Origin: Caballeronia sp. SBC1
GTDB taxonomy: Bacteria > Pseudomonadota > Gammaproteobacteria > Burkholderiales > Burkholderiaceae
Length of the DNA stretch: 64,000 bases
Assembly: GCF_011493005.1 (NCBI RefSeq)
Contig: NZ_CP049156.1
Location: forward strand, 1,364,001 to 1,428,000
Direction of reading: 5' to 3'
Within the stretch, counting starts at the first letter, position 1. Each line of letters starts with the position of its first letter. Below the pieces are notes generated by a model, which worked only from the letters and a program-made list of their open reading frames with translations, was not told where the DNA came from and ran no database searches. This document shows positions 1-12,842 of this stretch, piece after piece. A program made the translations under genes and the position numbers.

Positions 1-507
1 GATCACGGCAGCGCTTTGTTGCGCTGTGTCGCGGGGCAGCGCTGGCAGTGGGACGGCGTGGTGTTCGACGTGCTATGGCCACAGCCTGGGCCGCTCGCGG
101 CCAAACCGAACGCCACGTCATGCGTGCTGAAAGTGACAAGCGCGGCGGGGCGCTCGGCGCTCTTGGCCGCCGACATTGAAGCCGACGTCGAGCGCCAGCT
201 GTTGCAACTCGGGCAAGGTCAGCCCGCCTGGCTTCAGGCTGATGTGCTGATAGTGCCGCATCACGGCAGCAAGACGTCGTCTACCGAGCCTTTCCTCGAC
301 GCCGTGAGGCCGCGCGTCGCGGTATTTCAGGTAGGCTACCGCAACCGTTTTAACCATCCGCATCCGACGGTTTTCGAGCGGTATCGACTACGTCATATCG
401 AGTTATCGCGCAGCGACGAAGACGGTGCGGCGCGCATGGAGGTGTCGGCGGACGTGTCCATCGAACGTTTCAGGCAGACGCACCTGCGTTACTGGATGGG
501 ACGGTGA
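1..507 (+). CDS. comEC: ComEC/Rec2 competence protein, C-terminal fragment
   Basis: The reading frame is open from the first base, so this is the 3' end of a gene that begins outside the window. The roughly 168 residues are the end of the metallo-beta-lactamase-like domain that closes ComEC proteins. A PHHGS motif near base 260, followed by a conserved Asn-His-Pro-His-Pro stretch near base 350, is typical of that domain. ComEC forms the inner-membrane channel through which single-stranded DNA enters during natural transformation; its C-terminal domain is thought to act as a nuclease. The membrane part is not visible here. A free-standing MBL hydrolase cannot be fully excluded without the upstream sequence. 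Confidence 0.85.
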   Translation, partial: DHGSALLRCVAGQRWQWDGVVFDVLWPQPGPLAAKPNATSCVLKVTSAAGRSALLAADIEADVERQLLQLGQGQPAWLQADVLIVPHHGSKTSSTEPFLDAVRPRVAVFQVGYRNRFNHPHPTVFERYRLRHIELSRSDEDGAARMEVSADVSIERFRQTHLRYWMGR

Positions 508-552
508 GCACAACGTTAAGAACGACATATTAGAAAAGAGAGGGCACGCCGC

Positions 553-1425
553 TTGAAAGACATCCTGCATTTTTCGCACGCGAACGGGTTTCCCGCATCG
601 ACATACCGGACGATCTTCGCCGAACTCGCCGACGACTACGAAATTCGTGCGGTCGAACGTTTTGGTCACGATCCGCGGTACCCGGTTACGCGCGACTGGC
701 CGCATCTGGTGGATCAACTGCTCGAGGATATTGACGCCCGACGGCCGCCCGACGCGAAAGTGTGGCTGGTCGGCCATTCGCTGGGCGGTTATCTCTCGCT
801 GATGGCGGCGCTCAAGCGGCCGCAATGGGTGAAAGGTGTCGTGATGCTGGATTCGCCGGTGATCGCTGGATGGCGCAGCAGTTTGTTGCGTTTATCGCAA
901 TTGACGGGGCTCGACACGCGGCTTTCGCCTGCCGCCGCCACGAAAAATCGACGCACGCACTGGCCGAGCCGCGAAGACGCATGGCGTCACTTTCACGCGA
1001 AAACCGCGTTTGCCCGCTGGGACGAGCGGATGCTGTCGGATTACGTCGATTTCGCGATTCCGGCGGAGGCGGGTAACGCAGGTGGCATCGCAGGTATCAA
1101 TGAAGCGGCGGGCATTAACCGCCAGCGCAAGCTCGCTTTCGATCGAGAGGTCGAATTCCGCATCTACAAAACCCTGCCGCGCACGCTGGGTGCGCGGGTT
1201 GCGCATGGCGTGCCGGTGCCGGTCGGGTTTATTGCGGGAACGCATTCGAGGGAAGTGCGCCAAGTCGGGCTGGACATGACACGGCGTATTGTGGGCGGGC
1301 ATCTCGAATGGATCGAGGGCAGTCATCTGTTCCCAATGGAGCACCCGGTGGAAACGGCGCGCGCATTGCAGCGCACGCTTAACGGGTTGCGGGGACAACA
1401 CGCCCCGCGGCAAGACGCGATGTAG
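553..1425 (+). CDS. alpha/beta-fold hydrolase
   Basis: A 290-residue protein with the alpha/beta hydrolase fold. The nucleophile elbow Gly-His-Ser-Leu-Gly-Gly places the catalytic serine at about residue 76, and a His at about residue 258 (Gly-Ser-His-Leu-Phe-Pro) is the likely catalytic base. The start is a TTG preceded by a GAGAGGG ribosome-binding site about nine bases upstream. No ATG in frame fits the N-terminus as well. No signal peptide is seen, so it should be cytoplasmic. It lies 45 bp after comEC and ahead of pyrG on the same strand. The substrate cannot be told from the sequence. Confidence 0.85.
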   Translation: MKDILHFSHANGFPASTYRTIFAELADDYEIRAVERFGHDPRYPVTRDWPHLVDQLLEDIDARRPPDAKVWLVGHSLGGYLSLMAALKRPQWVKGVVMLDSPVIAGWRSSLLRLSQLTGLDTRLSPAAATKNRRTHWPSREDAWRHFHAKTAFARWDERMLSDYVDFAIPAEAGNAGGIAGINEAAGINRQRKLAFDREVEFRIYKTLPRTLGARVAHGVPVPVGFIAGTHSREVRQVGLDMTRRIVGGHLEWIEGSHLFPMEHPVETARALQRTLNGLRGQHAPRQDAM

Positions 1426-1504
1426 GCCACCTTAGCAAGCCACCTGAGTAAGCCACATTCAAGCCGCCGATAAACCCCCGATCGAAACCTGCCGCTCGCG
1501 GTAA

Positions 1505-4155
<2,651 letters not shown>

Positions 4156-4236
4156 AGACGCAGCGGGCACCGCGTGTATTCAAGCGCCGGTGCTCGCCCA
4201 GCATCAACATCCGCAGCGTACCGGCAGGGGTGTGTC

Positions 4237-4547
4237 ATGGCGAAGAAGGGTTACGTCATCATGAACGCGAAAGTCTGACCCCGATAAATTCACCGTGTAA
4301 TAGCCGTTATCAGTGAAGGCGATTGAAGCATACGGTGGTAAGTTTCTGGTGCGTGGAGGACGGAGCGAGGCGTTTGAAGGATCCATGCGCCCACCCTCGG
4401 CCGTACTCGAATTCGTTGACTATGTTGACAGCGAGATTGACTACGAGACGGCCAAAAAAATGGGATCACTCCGCTCAATACGAAGCGGCGCGCCACGTGC
4501 GAACGGGCGCGGCAGAATTGAACATGATGGTCGTAGAAGGCCTCTGA
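4237..4547 (+). pseudogene. DUF1330 family gene, frame-disrupted relic
   Basis: The first 13 codons read MAKKGYVIMNAKV, a typical DUF1330 beginning, then meet TGA at 4276. The family text continues in other frames: DPDKFTVY from 4277, VKAIEAYGGKFLVRGG from about 4314, and YEAARHVRTGAAELNMMVVEG up to the stop near 4547. At least three frame changes are needed to rebuild one protein of about 100 residues, and the middle is poorly conserved. DUF1330 proteins are small dimeric ferredoxin-like-fold proteins of unknown function. An intact copy is expected at this spot, between kdsA and eno, in related genomes. So many changes make sequencing error unlikely. Confidence 0.8.
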
Positions 4548-4598
4548 AGCCAGGCGCTCGCGTACTGGCAAGATGTTAAACACCGACCTGCTGTCTGA

Positions 4599-5912
<1,314 letters not shown>

Positions 5913-6043
5913 AGATTCGGCTGGATTGCGACGTTAGTTAGTCTGGACGGCCGCCGATTTATTCAGTCCGCCGTCTCGTGTTCTGTTGAATGCGAGGCGG
6001 CGCCAAATACAGTTGAAGTGTTAGCGTTTTTCTCGCCTCTTAA

Positions 6044-6499
6044 ATGCGGATTGTCACCTTTGTTCTGATCCTGCTGCTGGCGATGATCCAGTATCCACTG
6101 TGGTGGGGACACGGCGGCTGGTTACGTGTTCACGAACTGCAGCAGCAACTCGTCAACCAGACAAAGAAAAACGCCGACCTGAAACTGCGTAACGAACGCG
6201 TGCAGGGTGAAGTGGCGGACTTGCAGAACGGCACGTCAGCCGTTGAAGAACGCGCGCGTTACGAGATGGGAATGATGAAGGACAGTGAGGTCTTCGTGCA
6301 GTTCGTCTCGCCGAATTCGCCGGCTCCCGCCAACTCGGTGAACGCACAATCGAGTGCGTCTACGCGCGGGCAAGTGTCCGCCGCGCCGTTACGTGTCGTG
6401 CCCAATCCGGTGTCGCGTTCGAAGGAAGAGCGCCGGGCGTTCGAACGGCAAGCGACGAAGGACAAGATGGACGCGGCCAAGAAGAAGCAGGGCGGTTAG
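6044..6499 (+). CDS. ftsB: Cell division protein FtsB (septum formation initiator)
   Basis: FtsB is a bitopic inner-membrane protein that joins FtsL and FtsQ in the divisome. The sequence shows one membrane helix at residues 2-17, then a coiled-coil rich in Gln, Asn, Glu and Lys (about 28-75), and the ERARYEMGM box that ends the conserved domain. At 151 residues it is longer than the usual 90-105; the extra 60 residues are a low-complexity Ser/Pro/Ala tail ending in a basic Lys-rich patch. Its position after eno is the classical eno-ftsB arrangement. Confidence 0.93.
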   Translation: MRIVTFVLILLLAMIQYPLWWGHGGWLRVHELQQQLVNQTKKNADLKLRNERVQGEVADLQNGTSAVEERARYEMGMMKDSEVFVQFVSPNSPAPANSVNAQSSASTRGQVSAAPLRVVPNPVSRSKEERRAFERQATKDKMDAAKKKQGG

Positions 6500-6529
6500 C
6501 TCCAGGCCCGTCGATCGAAGCAATCGGAT

Positions 6530-6572
6530 GTAAAAAAAGCTGTTTCAACATGAGTTGAAACAGCTTTTTTCT
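6530..6572. terminator. bidirectional rho-independent terminator
   Basis: A long perfect stem, arms AAAAAGCTGTTTCAA and TTGAAACAGCTTTTT, with A and T tracts on its two sides. It sits between the convergent ftsB and lipoprotein genes and can end transcription from both. Confidence 0.9.
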
Positions 6573-6625
6573 TGCGCGCTGCGGCCTTCTGGCAAGCAAC
6601 GCACGAACGAGGCTCGTTTGAGACG

Positions 6626-6985
6626 CTACCAATAATATCCCGGGTACCCGTAGCCGAAGCCCGTTCCCCATCGGTTACCCCAGCCGCCGCTCGAATATCC
6701 GCCGTACACTGTAACCGGCGGCCGATAGTACTGCGAGTAGGCCTGGGCGGCCGCCTCTGCCGCCATTGCCTGCTGCTGCTCGGCCAGCACTTGCCGGTCG
6801 ATCTGGTTATAGCGCTGCTGCTCGGCCTGCGAAAGTGGCTGCGGCGCTTGATTCTGCGCGGCCGGCAAGCGGCTATAAATAGGCGAGGGTCCTGGCGGGT
6901 CCATCATGCAGCCGCCGAGCGCGAGCAGCGTTGCGCCGGACAACGCTACAGCCAGTTTCTTCGATACACATCCCAACGGTTTCAT
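6626..6985 (-). CDS. small lipoprotein with Gly/Tyr-rich C-terminus
   Basis: A 119-residue protein of unknown function. The chosen ATG at 6985 is preceded by a clear GGAGGT. The first 25 residues form a signal peptide ending in the lipobox LALGGC, so the mature protein should be lipid-anchored at the envelope. The middle is a Gln/Ala-rich, probably helical stretch, and the last 35 residues are rich in Gly, Tyr and Trp. The frame is open upstream to 7042, but that extension would bury the signal peptide. Confidence 0.8.
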   Translation of the reverse strand: MKPLGCVSKKLAVALSGATLLALGGCMMDPPGPSPIYSRLPAAQNQAPQPLSQAEQQRYNQIDRQVLAEQQQAMAAEAAAQAYSQYYRPPVTVYGGYSSGGWGNRWGTGFGYGYPGYYW

Positions 6986-7090
6986 TTCGACCTCCAGCGG
7001 GCCGGACACTAAGCGGAAACGGATGATGACACGCCGCGGCACAGCGGAGAGCCATTCTGCGACGTCTTGTTACAGAGAGGCTGGATGGAT

Positions 7091-8062
7091 TTAATGCCGT
7101 TGATCTGGCGCCGGACTCACGCCTTGTGAGATTTCTCCAGCAACAAAAAGTTGTGCCACATCTACCGGATCGAACTCGTAGCGCTGGTTACAGAACTCGC
7201 AGTGGACCTCCACGCTGCCGCGTTCTTCAACCACGCTGTCGACTTCGCCGCGTCCCAACATCTTGAGCATGCCGCCCACTTTCTCGCGCGAACACGTGCA
7301 TTCGAAACGCGCTTGCGCCGGCTCGAAATGTTGCACGTTTTCCTGCCAGAAGAGCCGTTTGAACACCACTTCCGGTTCTTCCTTCAGCAACTCTTCGTTC
7401 GAGAGCGTGCCGCCGAGATGGCAAACGCGCTGCCATGTATCGGCATCGTGTTCGCCAGGATGTGGAACGATGCCGCCATCGCCGGGAAGCTTTTGCAGCA
7501 GCATGCCCACGGCGCGCTCAGTGTTCGCGGCGAGCCACATGCGCGTGTCGAGTTGCTCGGAGTGGTGCATGTAGTGTTCAAGCACTTCCGCCATGGACGC
7601 CAGCGGCCCATGCTCACCGCTCAACGGCACGATCCCCTGATAAGCCTGCTGCCCGGGCTTTTTGTCGCGCGGATCGAGCGTGATCACGCAACGGCCGTGG
7701 CCGTTACGGTTGAGCAGGTCGGGAAGCGTCATGTCATCCGTAATTGGCACGGGTGCTTCGCTCGCGCCTTCAATGGATTCCGCCAGCTTCGCGGTTGCCC
7801 GCAGTGACAAGTCCGAATTGCATTGCACGACGAGCATGGTCACCGGTCCATCGCCGTAGATTTGCATAATGAGCGTGCCGTCGAACTTGAGATTCGCCGA
7901 CAGCAAGGCGCACGCGGCCATCATTTCGCCGAGCACGTTGCGCACGGGCGTGGGGTACGAGCGGCGCGTGAGCACTTCCTGCCAGGTGTCACGCAGCGAG
8001 ACAATTTCGCCGCGCACGGGCGCCGCGTTGAACATGAATTTTTGAAGCTGGTCGTTAACCAC
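7091..8062 (-). CDS. hslO: Redox-regulated chaperone Hsp33
   Basis: Hsp33 is a cytoplasmic holdase activated by oxidation. Its zinc site near the C-terminus is visible: Cys255-Thr-Cys257 and Cys288-Glu-Phe-Cys291, the CxC and CxxC pairs whose oxidation releases zinc and switches the chaperone on. The length of 323 residues is slightly above the usual 290. The start is a GTG at 8062. The minus-strand neighbour upstream is a gamma carbonic anhydrase gene, 44 bp away, so the two may share a transcript. Confidence 0.95.
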   Translation of the reverse strand: MVNDQLQKFMFNAAPVRGEIVSLRDTWQEVLTRRSYPTPVRNVLGEMMAACALLSANLKFDGTLIMQIYGDGPVTMLVVQCNSDLSLRATAKLAESIEGASEAPVPITDDMTLPDLLNRNGHGRCVITLDPRDKKPGQQAYQGIVPLSGEHGPLASMAEVLEHYMHHSEQLDTRMWLAANTERAVGMLLQKLPGDGGIVPHPGEHDADTWQRVCHLGGTLSNEELLKEEPEVVFKRLFWQENVQHFEPAQARFECTCSREKVGGMLKMLGRGEVDSVVEERGSVEVHCEFCNQRYEFDPVDVAQLFVAGEISQGVSPAPDQRH

Positions 8063-8106
8063 GCTTGAGTCCTTTGATCGACGGCGTAACGCGTGTCAAC
8101 CGGCGT

Positions 8107-8631
8107 TTAGCCGATTCGCACGAGTTGCGCCTTGTAAAATTCGCGGCGGTCCGCGTAACCACGCGTCCCCGCCTGCATCTGGGCAATATCCGCTTCCGTG
8201 AGCTCGCGCACGGCTTTCGCGGGTGCACCGAGGATCAGGGTATTGTCTGGGAAGGTTTTACCTTCGGTCACCACGGCGCCCGCGCCAACCAGGCAGTTGC
8301 GGCCGATGACCGCACCATTCAAGACCACGGCCTGAATTCCGATCAGTGCGCCTTCCTTGATCGTGCAGCCGTGCAGCATGGCCTGATGGCCGATGGTCAC
8401 ATTCGCTTCAATCGTCAGCGGATAACCCGGGTCGGTATGCAGCACCGCGCCTTCCTGGATGTTGCTTCCTTGGCCGAGCACGATGGGCTCGTTATCGCCG
8501 CGTAGCGCGGCGCCGAACCAGACGCTTGAATTTTCTTCCAGCGTCACACGGCCGATGATGGTCGCCGTATCAGCGACAAATACGCTTTCGTGGATGGTCG
8601 GGGCGGCATCGCCAAGCTTATAGATTGCCAC
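8107..8631 (-). CDS. gamma-class carbonic anhydrase family protein
   Basis: A 174-residue left-handed beta-helix protein made of hexapeptide repeats, of the YrdA/CaiE/Cam group. Histidines in the segments VLHTDPG, TIGHQAMLHG fit the three-His metal site shared between subunits of the trimer. Many bacterial members show little or no carbonic anhydrase activity, so the enzymatic role is open. It is followed 44 bp later by hslO on the same strand. Confidence 0.88.
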   Translation of the reverse strand: MAIYKLGDAAPTIHESVFVADTATIIGRVTLEENSSVWFGAALRGDNEPIVLGQGSNIQEGAVLHTDPGYPLTIEANVTIGHQAMLHGCTIKEGALIGIQAVVLNGAVIGRNCLVGAGAVVTEGKTFPDNTLILGAPAKAVRELTEADIAQMQAGTRGYADRREFYKAQLVRIG

Positions 8632-9025
8632 TGTGTCTCCTGTGAGTGCTTGCCTTGAGCCATGATGGGCGGAATGGCCTACCGGCCTGGGACGCGGGCG
8701 ACCGGTACGATCGAATGAAATCGGTTGGAATTTCAGTCCCAGGCGGTTTCAGGCCGGTCGAGTCGATGCTATAGACTGCGGCGCCGGCGCGCTTTCTGCC
8801 AAAGCTTCCTGCCAAAAGTATTCCGCCGAAAGTGCTATTTTAGCCGGTTGCGCCAAGGCGACGTGCGGCCCGGCTTTTACGGGCCTGATCGACGGGTTCT
8901 GAACCCGGAATTCCAAGCCGGCGTATTTGAAGAGGCTTTCTCGCGCGAGCGCGAATCTGACGACTGTGCCGATCAACCGCTACCGTTTAAAAGCACCACA
9001 TAAGTAACCCAAAGCATCCTGAATC
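8632..9025. other. intergenic region, divergent promoters
   Basis: This 394 bp gap lies between the divergent carbonic anhydrase and DUF455 genes and must hold both promoters. The only structure noticed is three imperfect repeats of the type CTGCCAAAG near 8800-8840 before an AT-rich CTATTTTAGC. No coding potential was found. Confidence 0.5.
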
Positions 9026-9889
9026 ATGTCCGAACAGCTCGATTATTCTGCGTCCACCAGCGTCCGTCCGACAGCGCTAGGTTTGCTTCGGGAGCGGGAT
9101 CCCGCCACCAAGGCGAGCGCTGCCCAGCGGTTCTACGAGCGTTTGCTGTCGGGGCACACCACGCTCGACGCCACTGCCCACATTCCCGATCCACTCGATC
9201 TGCCCGGGCGCCCTGCATCGCCGGAACTGGTTGCGCCGTCATCGCTAAAACGCCGCAGCATGCAATCGGACGCGGGGCGTGCAGTGTTGCTGCACGCACT
9301 GGCGCATATCGAATTCAACGCGATCAACCTGGCGCTCGATGCCGTCTGGCGTTTTCCTTCAATGCCCGACGCGTTTTACCGCGACTGGTTCAAGGTTGCC
9401 GCCGAGGAGTCGCGCCACTTTTCATTGCTGAGCGCGCGTCTGGCGGAATTCGGCCATCAGTACGGCGATTTTCCCGCGCACGACGGCCTGTGGGAGATGG
9501 CGGAGCGTACGCGGGGTGACGTGCTTGCCCGCATGGCGCTCGTGCCGCGCACGCTGGAGGCGCGCGGGCTGGACGCTGCGCCGCCGATTCGCCGGCGCCT
9601 CGCTCAAGCGGGCGACCACGCATCCGCGGCCATTCTCGACGTGATTCTTCACGATGAAATCGGCCACGTGCTGATTGGCAATCACTGGTTCCGGCACCTG
9701 TGCAGCGAGTCCGGTGCCGATCCGCACGCCACCTACGCGCAACTCGCCGAGCAATATCACGCCCCCAAACTACGCGGTCCGTTCAACTTCGAAGCGCGTC
9801 GCGACGCCGGTTTCGACGAAGCCGAACTACGCGCGCTTGCGGGTCTGGACGACATCGATTCCATTGAAACTGCCTTAAATCCCCGATGA
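9026..9889 (+). CDS. DUF455 ferritin-like domain protein
   Basis: A 287-residue protein of the DUF455 family within the ferritin-like superfamily. Carboxylate/His pairs suited to a di-metal centre are visible in successive helices: HIEFNAINLALD near residue 97, AAEESRHFSLL near 128 and LHDEIGHVLIGNHW near 215. Members are predicted di-iron proteins; no reaction is established to my knowledge. The stop overlaps the ATG of the following hydrolase gene by four bases, so the two are translationally coupled. Confidence 0.85.
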   Translation: MSEQLDYSASTSVRPTALGLLRERDPATKASAAQRFYERLLSGHTTLDATAHIPDPLDLPGRPASPELVAPSSLKRRSMQSDAGRAVLLHALAHIEFNAINLALDAVWRFPSMPDAFYRDWFKVAAEESRHFSLLSARLAEFGHQYGDFPAHDGLWEMAERTRGDVLARMALVPRTLEARGLDAAPPIRRRLAQAGDHASAAILDVILHDEIGHVLIGNHWFRHLCSESGADPHATYAQLAEQYHAPKLRGPFNFEARRDAGFDEAELRALAGLDDIDSIETALNPR

Positions 9890-10800
9890 CCCCTCTCAAA
9901 ACGCCCGTTTCCGAATTCGTCACCACGCGCGGCACGCGGCTGCACGTGCGCCGATGGGGATCACCCGACGCGCCCACGCTGTTCATGCTGCATGGCTGGA
10001 TGGATATTTCGGCATCGTTTCAATTTGTCGTCGATGCCCTCGCTGGCGACTGGCAGGTGATCGCGCCCGATGCGCGCGGTTTCGGGCTGTCGGACTGGCC
10101 GGTCGCGCAGGGCAAGAGCGGCCATTACTGGTTCCAGGACTACCTGGCCGATCTTGATGCGCTGCTCGACCATTACGACAAGATTGCGCCCGCGTCGCTG
10201 CGTGGGAAGCCGGTGAACCTGGTGGGCCACAGCATGGGCGCGAACGTTGTTTGCCTGTACGCGGGCGTGCGGCCGGAGCGGGTGCGCCGCGTGGTGGATC
10301 TGGAGGGATTCGGCATGGCAGCCACCAAGCCGGAGCGTTCGCCCGCACGGATCACGCAATGGCTGGACGATTTGCGCGCACAGCCAACGCTAAACACGTA
10401 CGCGACGCTCGACGACGTCGCCCAGCGGCTGATCCGCACGAATCCGCGCCTGCCGCTGGCGAAAGCACGCTTTTTGGCCCAGCACTGGGCTAAACCCGAC
10501 GATACCGGCCGTTTGCATCTGCTCGCCGATCCCGCGCACAAAATGCGTGGGCCGATGCTGTATCGGCTGGATGAGGTGATGGCCGTCTGGTCGAAGGTTC
10601 GGGCGAAAGTCCTGCACGTCGAAGCGCTGGCGTCGCCCACCCTCGCGATGATTGCCGGCGACGTTCCAATCGACGAATTCAAGCAGCGTTTCAAGGCTTT
10701 TACCGACTGGCGCGAGGAGATCATCGATCACGCCGGCCATATGCTTCATCACGATCAGCCCGAGCAAGTGGCGGCGCTGATCGAAACGTTTTGCGCTTGA
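9886..10800 (+). CDS. alpha/beta-fold hydrolase
   Basis: A 304-residue alpha/beta hydrolase. An oxyanion-hole His-Gly-Trp motif (FMLHGWMD) is near residue 35, the nucleophile elbow Gly-His-Ser-Met-Gly-Ala near residue 113 and the C-terminal His (DHAGHMLHHD) near 285. No export signal. It overlaps the DUF455 gene by ATGA and is likely co-expressed. It resembles epoxide-hydrolase or esterase-like enzymes, but the substrate is unknown. Confidence 0.88.
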   Translation: MTPLKTPVSEFVTTRGTRLHVRRWGSPDAPTLFMLHGWMDISASFQFVVDALAGDWQVIAPDARGFGLSDWPVAQGKSGHYWFQDYLADLDALLDHYDKIAPASLRGKPVNLVGHSMGANVVCLYAGVRPERVRRVVDLEGFGMAATKPERSPARITQWLDDLRAQPTLNTYATLDDVAQRLIRTNPRLPLAKARFLAQHWAKPDDTGRLHLLADPAHKMRGPMLYRLDEVMAVWSKVRAKVLHVEALASPTLAMIAGDVPIDEFKQRFKAFTDWREEIIDHAGHMLHHDQPEQVAALIETFCA

Positions 10801-10896
10801 GCCCGGCGGCGCTGGATTGTGCAATCGAACGAGCGGTCAGCGCTGGAACCCGTTTGACGCGTTGCAGTAGAATGACTGGTAATTCCCAGAGCTTCC

Positions 10897-11730
10897 ATGA
10901 TGAACGCCGACCTGCATTGCCACTCCACCGTTTCTGACGGCCAACTCGCTCCAGCCGAGGTTGCCGCGCGCGCTCACGCGGGCGGTGTGACGCTGTGGTC
11001 GCTCACCGACCATGACCAGCTTGGTGGTCAGCGCGAGGCGCGAGAAGCCGCAGAAGCGCTCGGCATGGGGTACTTGGGCGGGGTGGAGATCTCGGTGACG
11101 TGGGCGGGGCGTACGGTGCATATCGTCGGCTTGAACGTGGATACCGAAAACCAGGAGCTGATCGATGGCCTTGCGGCCACGCGCAGCGGCCGCGAGGCTC
11201 GCGGGGAAGCCATAGGCGAGGCGCTAGCCGACATCGGCATCCCGAACGCCTACGAGGGTGCGCTGCACTACGTGAACGATCCCGCCATGATCTCGCGTAC
11301 GCATTTCGCACGATTTCTGGTCGAAAAGGGCTACGCGGAATCGACCTCGGACGTTTTCTCGAAATATCTCGGCGACGGCAAGCCGGGTTATGTCGGCCAT
11401 CGCTGGTCCAAACTGGCGGACGCCATGAAGTGGATCAAGGTGGCGGGCGGCGAGGCGGTGATCGCGCATCCCGGGCGCTACGATTTCTCTCAAGTCGAAT
11501 TCGCCGCGTTTTTCGATGAATTCATCCAGCTCGGCGGTCGCGCGATTGAAGTCGTGACAGGCAGCCACACGCCGGACCAGTATCGTGAATATGCGGAAGT
11601 CGCTCGCCGGTATGGTTTCCTCGCATCGCGCGGCTCGGATTTTCATGCGGCGGGCGAGGGGCGTATCGACCTCGGTCAATTGCCGCCGCTTCCCGCCGAT
11701 CTCAAGCCTGTGTGGGAGTGCCTGGCTTAA
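10897..11730 (+). CDS. rnm: PHP-domain phosphoesterase, RNase AM / YciV-like
   Basis: A 277-residue PHP-domain protein. The metal-binding HxHS motif is at residues 6-9 (LHCHSTVSDG), followed by LTDHDQ near 41 and the late motifs VIAHPGRYD and GSDFHAAG. E. coli YciV (RNase AM) removes nucleotides from the 5' ends of rRNA precursors and works on 3',5'-bisphosphates. The next gene is a YciO homologue, the same adjacency as in E. coli, which supports this assignment. Two ATGs in tandem open the gene. Confidence 0.85.
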   Translation: MMNADLHCHSTVSDGQLAPAEVAARAHAGGVTLWSLTDHDQLGGQREAREAAEALGMGYLGGVEISVTWAGRTVHIVGLNVDTENQELIDGLAATRSGREARGEAIGEALADIGIPNAYEGALHYVNDPAMISRTHFARFLVEKGYAESTSDVFSKYLGDGKPGYVGHRWSKLADAMKWIKVAGGEAVIAHPGRYDFSQVEFAAFFDEFIQLGGRAIEVVTGSHTPDQYREYAEVARRYGFLASRGSDFHAAGEGRIDLGQLPPLPADLKPVWECLA

Positions 11731-12045
11731 AGGTGGATTGCGCAGGTTCGTAGTCGGGCGGCGCGTTGAACCGCTTTATTGAACGTCGCAAACGCTGCGC
11801 ATGATCCTTGCATCCGTCCACTTCTGTTTGTCGCGCAACTCCATGCATTTGCGGGTATTCTCGCGTGTTCGCATGGGAACCGCCCGGCGCCTTTATCTGA
11901 TATTCGGCTTAAAGGCAGCTTGAATTCAGTTTGAAGTAGCGGGCGTCATGCCAGGTGCGTAAAACATAAAAACGCAACGCGTGCGCGCAGCGTGTCGGCG
12001 CCCGTTGGCAGGCAACTCCGGACAACCCACTACGTCGATCTGGTC
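11731..12045. other. intergenic region before yciO
   Basis: A 315 bp stretch between rnm and the YciO-family gene. No open frame with coding character, no convincing hairpin and no clear promoter was recognised. Confidence 0.4.
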
Positions 12046-12684
12046 ATGTCTCAATTCTTTCGAATTCATCCTGACAATCCGCAGCCGCGCCTGATCAACC
12101 AGGCGGTGCAGATCATCAACGATGGCGGCATTGTCGCGTTGCCGACCGATTCCAGCTACGCGCTCGCGTGCCATCTCGACGACAAGAACGCCGTCGAACG
12201 CATCCGCCGGATTCGAGGACTCGACGAGAAACAACTGCTCTCGCTGCTGGTGCGCGATTTATCGGAATTGTCGAATTTCGCAATCGTCGATAACCGCAAC
12301 TATCGTCTGATTAAATCCGTGACACCCGGTCCTTACGTGTTCGTCCTGCAGGCGACGAAGGAGGTGCCGCGGCGCCTGTCGCATCCATCGAGAAAGACGA
12401 TCGGCTTGCGTGTGCCGAATCACGCGATCACGCTTGCATTGCTCGAAGCGCTGGGTCAGCCGCTGCTCGGCTCGACGCTGATCCTGCCCCCCGACACCCA
12501 TCCGCTCAACGACGCAGAAGAGATTCGCGAAAGGCTCGAAAAACAGATCGACCTGGTCATCGATGCCGGTGCATGCCCAATGGAACCCTCCACGGTGATT
12601 GACCTGACCGGCGACGAACCTGTGCTGGTGCGCCCCGGCCGTGGCAGTCTGGAACCATTCGGACTGACTGCTGAAAACGCCTGA
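12046..12684 (+). CDS. YciO/YrdC-family protein (Sua5-YciO-YrdC domain)
   Basis: A 212-residue single-domain protein of the Sua5/YciO/YrdC family. Family segments include GGIVALPTDSSYAL near residue 25, IRGLDEKQLLSLLV near 55, VTPGPYVFVLQAT near 95 and VIRPG-type ending VLVRPGRGS. True TsaC/YrdC makes threonylcarbamoyl-AMP for t6A in tRNA. The closeness to rnm and the 200-residue length favour the YciO branch, whose activity is less clear. The ATG at 12046 was chosen because family homology begins there; the frame is open to 11992. Confidence 0.82.
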   Translation: MSQFFRIHPDNPQPRLINQAVQIINDGGIVALPTDSSYALACHLDDKNAVERIRRIRGLDEKQLLSLLVRDLSELSNFAIVDNRNYRLIKSVTPGPYVFVLQATKEVPRRLSHPSRKTIGLRVPNHAITLALLEALGQPLLGSTLILPPDTHPLNDAEEIRERLEKQIDLVIDAGACPMEPSTVIDLTGDEPVLVRPGRGSLEPFGLTAENA

Positions 12685-12717
12685 AAACCCCGCACGATGA
12701 CACAATAGGCAGTGACG

Positions 12718-12745
12718 TTGCGTTCGGGCGGAAGCCCGGACGCAA
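12718..12745 (+). terminator. hairpin after the yciO-type gene
   Basis: Arms TTGCGTTCGGGC and GCCCGGACGCAA form a 12-bp stem with one G-U pair. There is no clear T tract, so it is a possible terminator or mRNA 3' stabiliser. Confidence 0.4.
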
Positions 12746-12842
12746 ACTCGCTGCCTCGACGCTCGCGCCCCACCGCCCTTGGGCGAACGCCAAATCGTCC
12801 GCCAACGAGTGGCGCCACAACTGCTTGATACAATAGCGAGCT

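Noticed and set aside
8725..9003. A 92-codon frame in the gap before the DUF455 gene
   Set aside because: Arg/Cys-rich, no ribosome-binding site, and no domain; probably non-coding promoter DNA.
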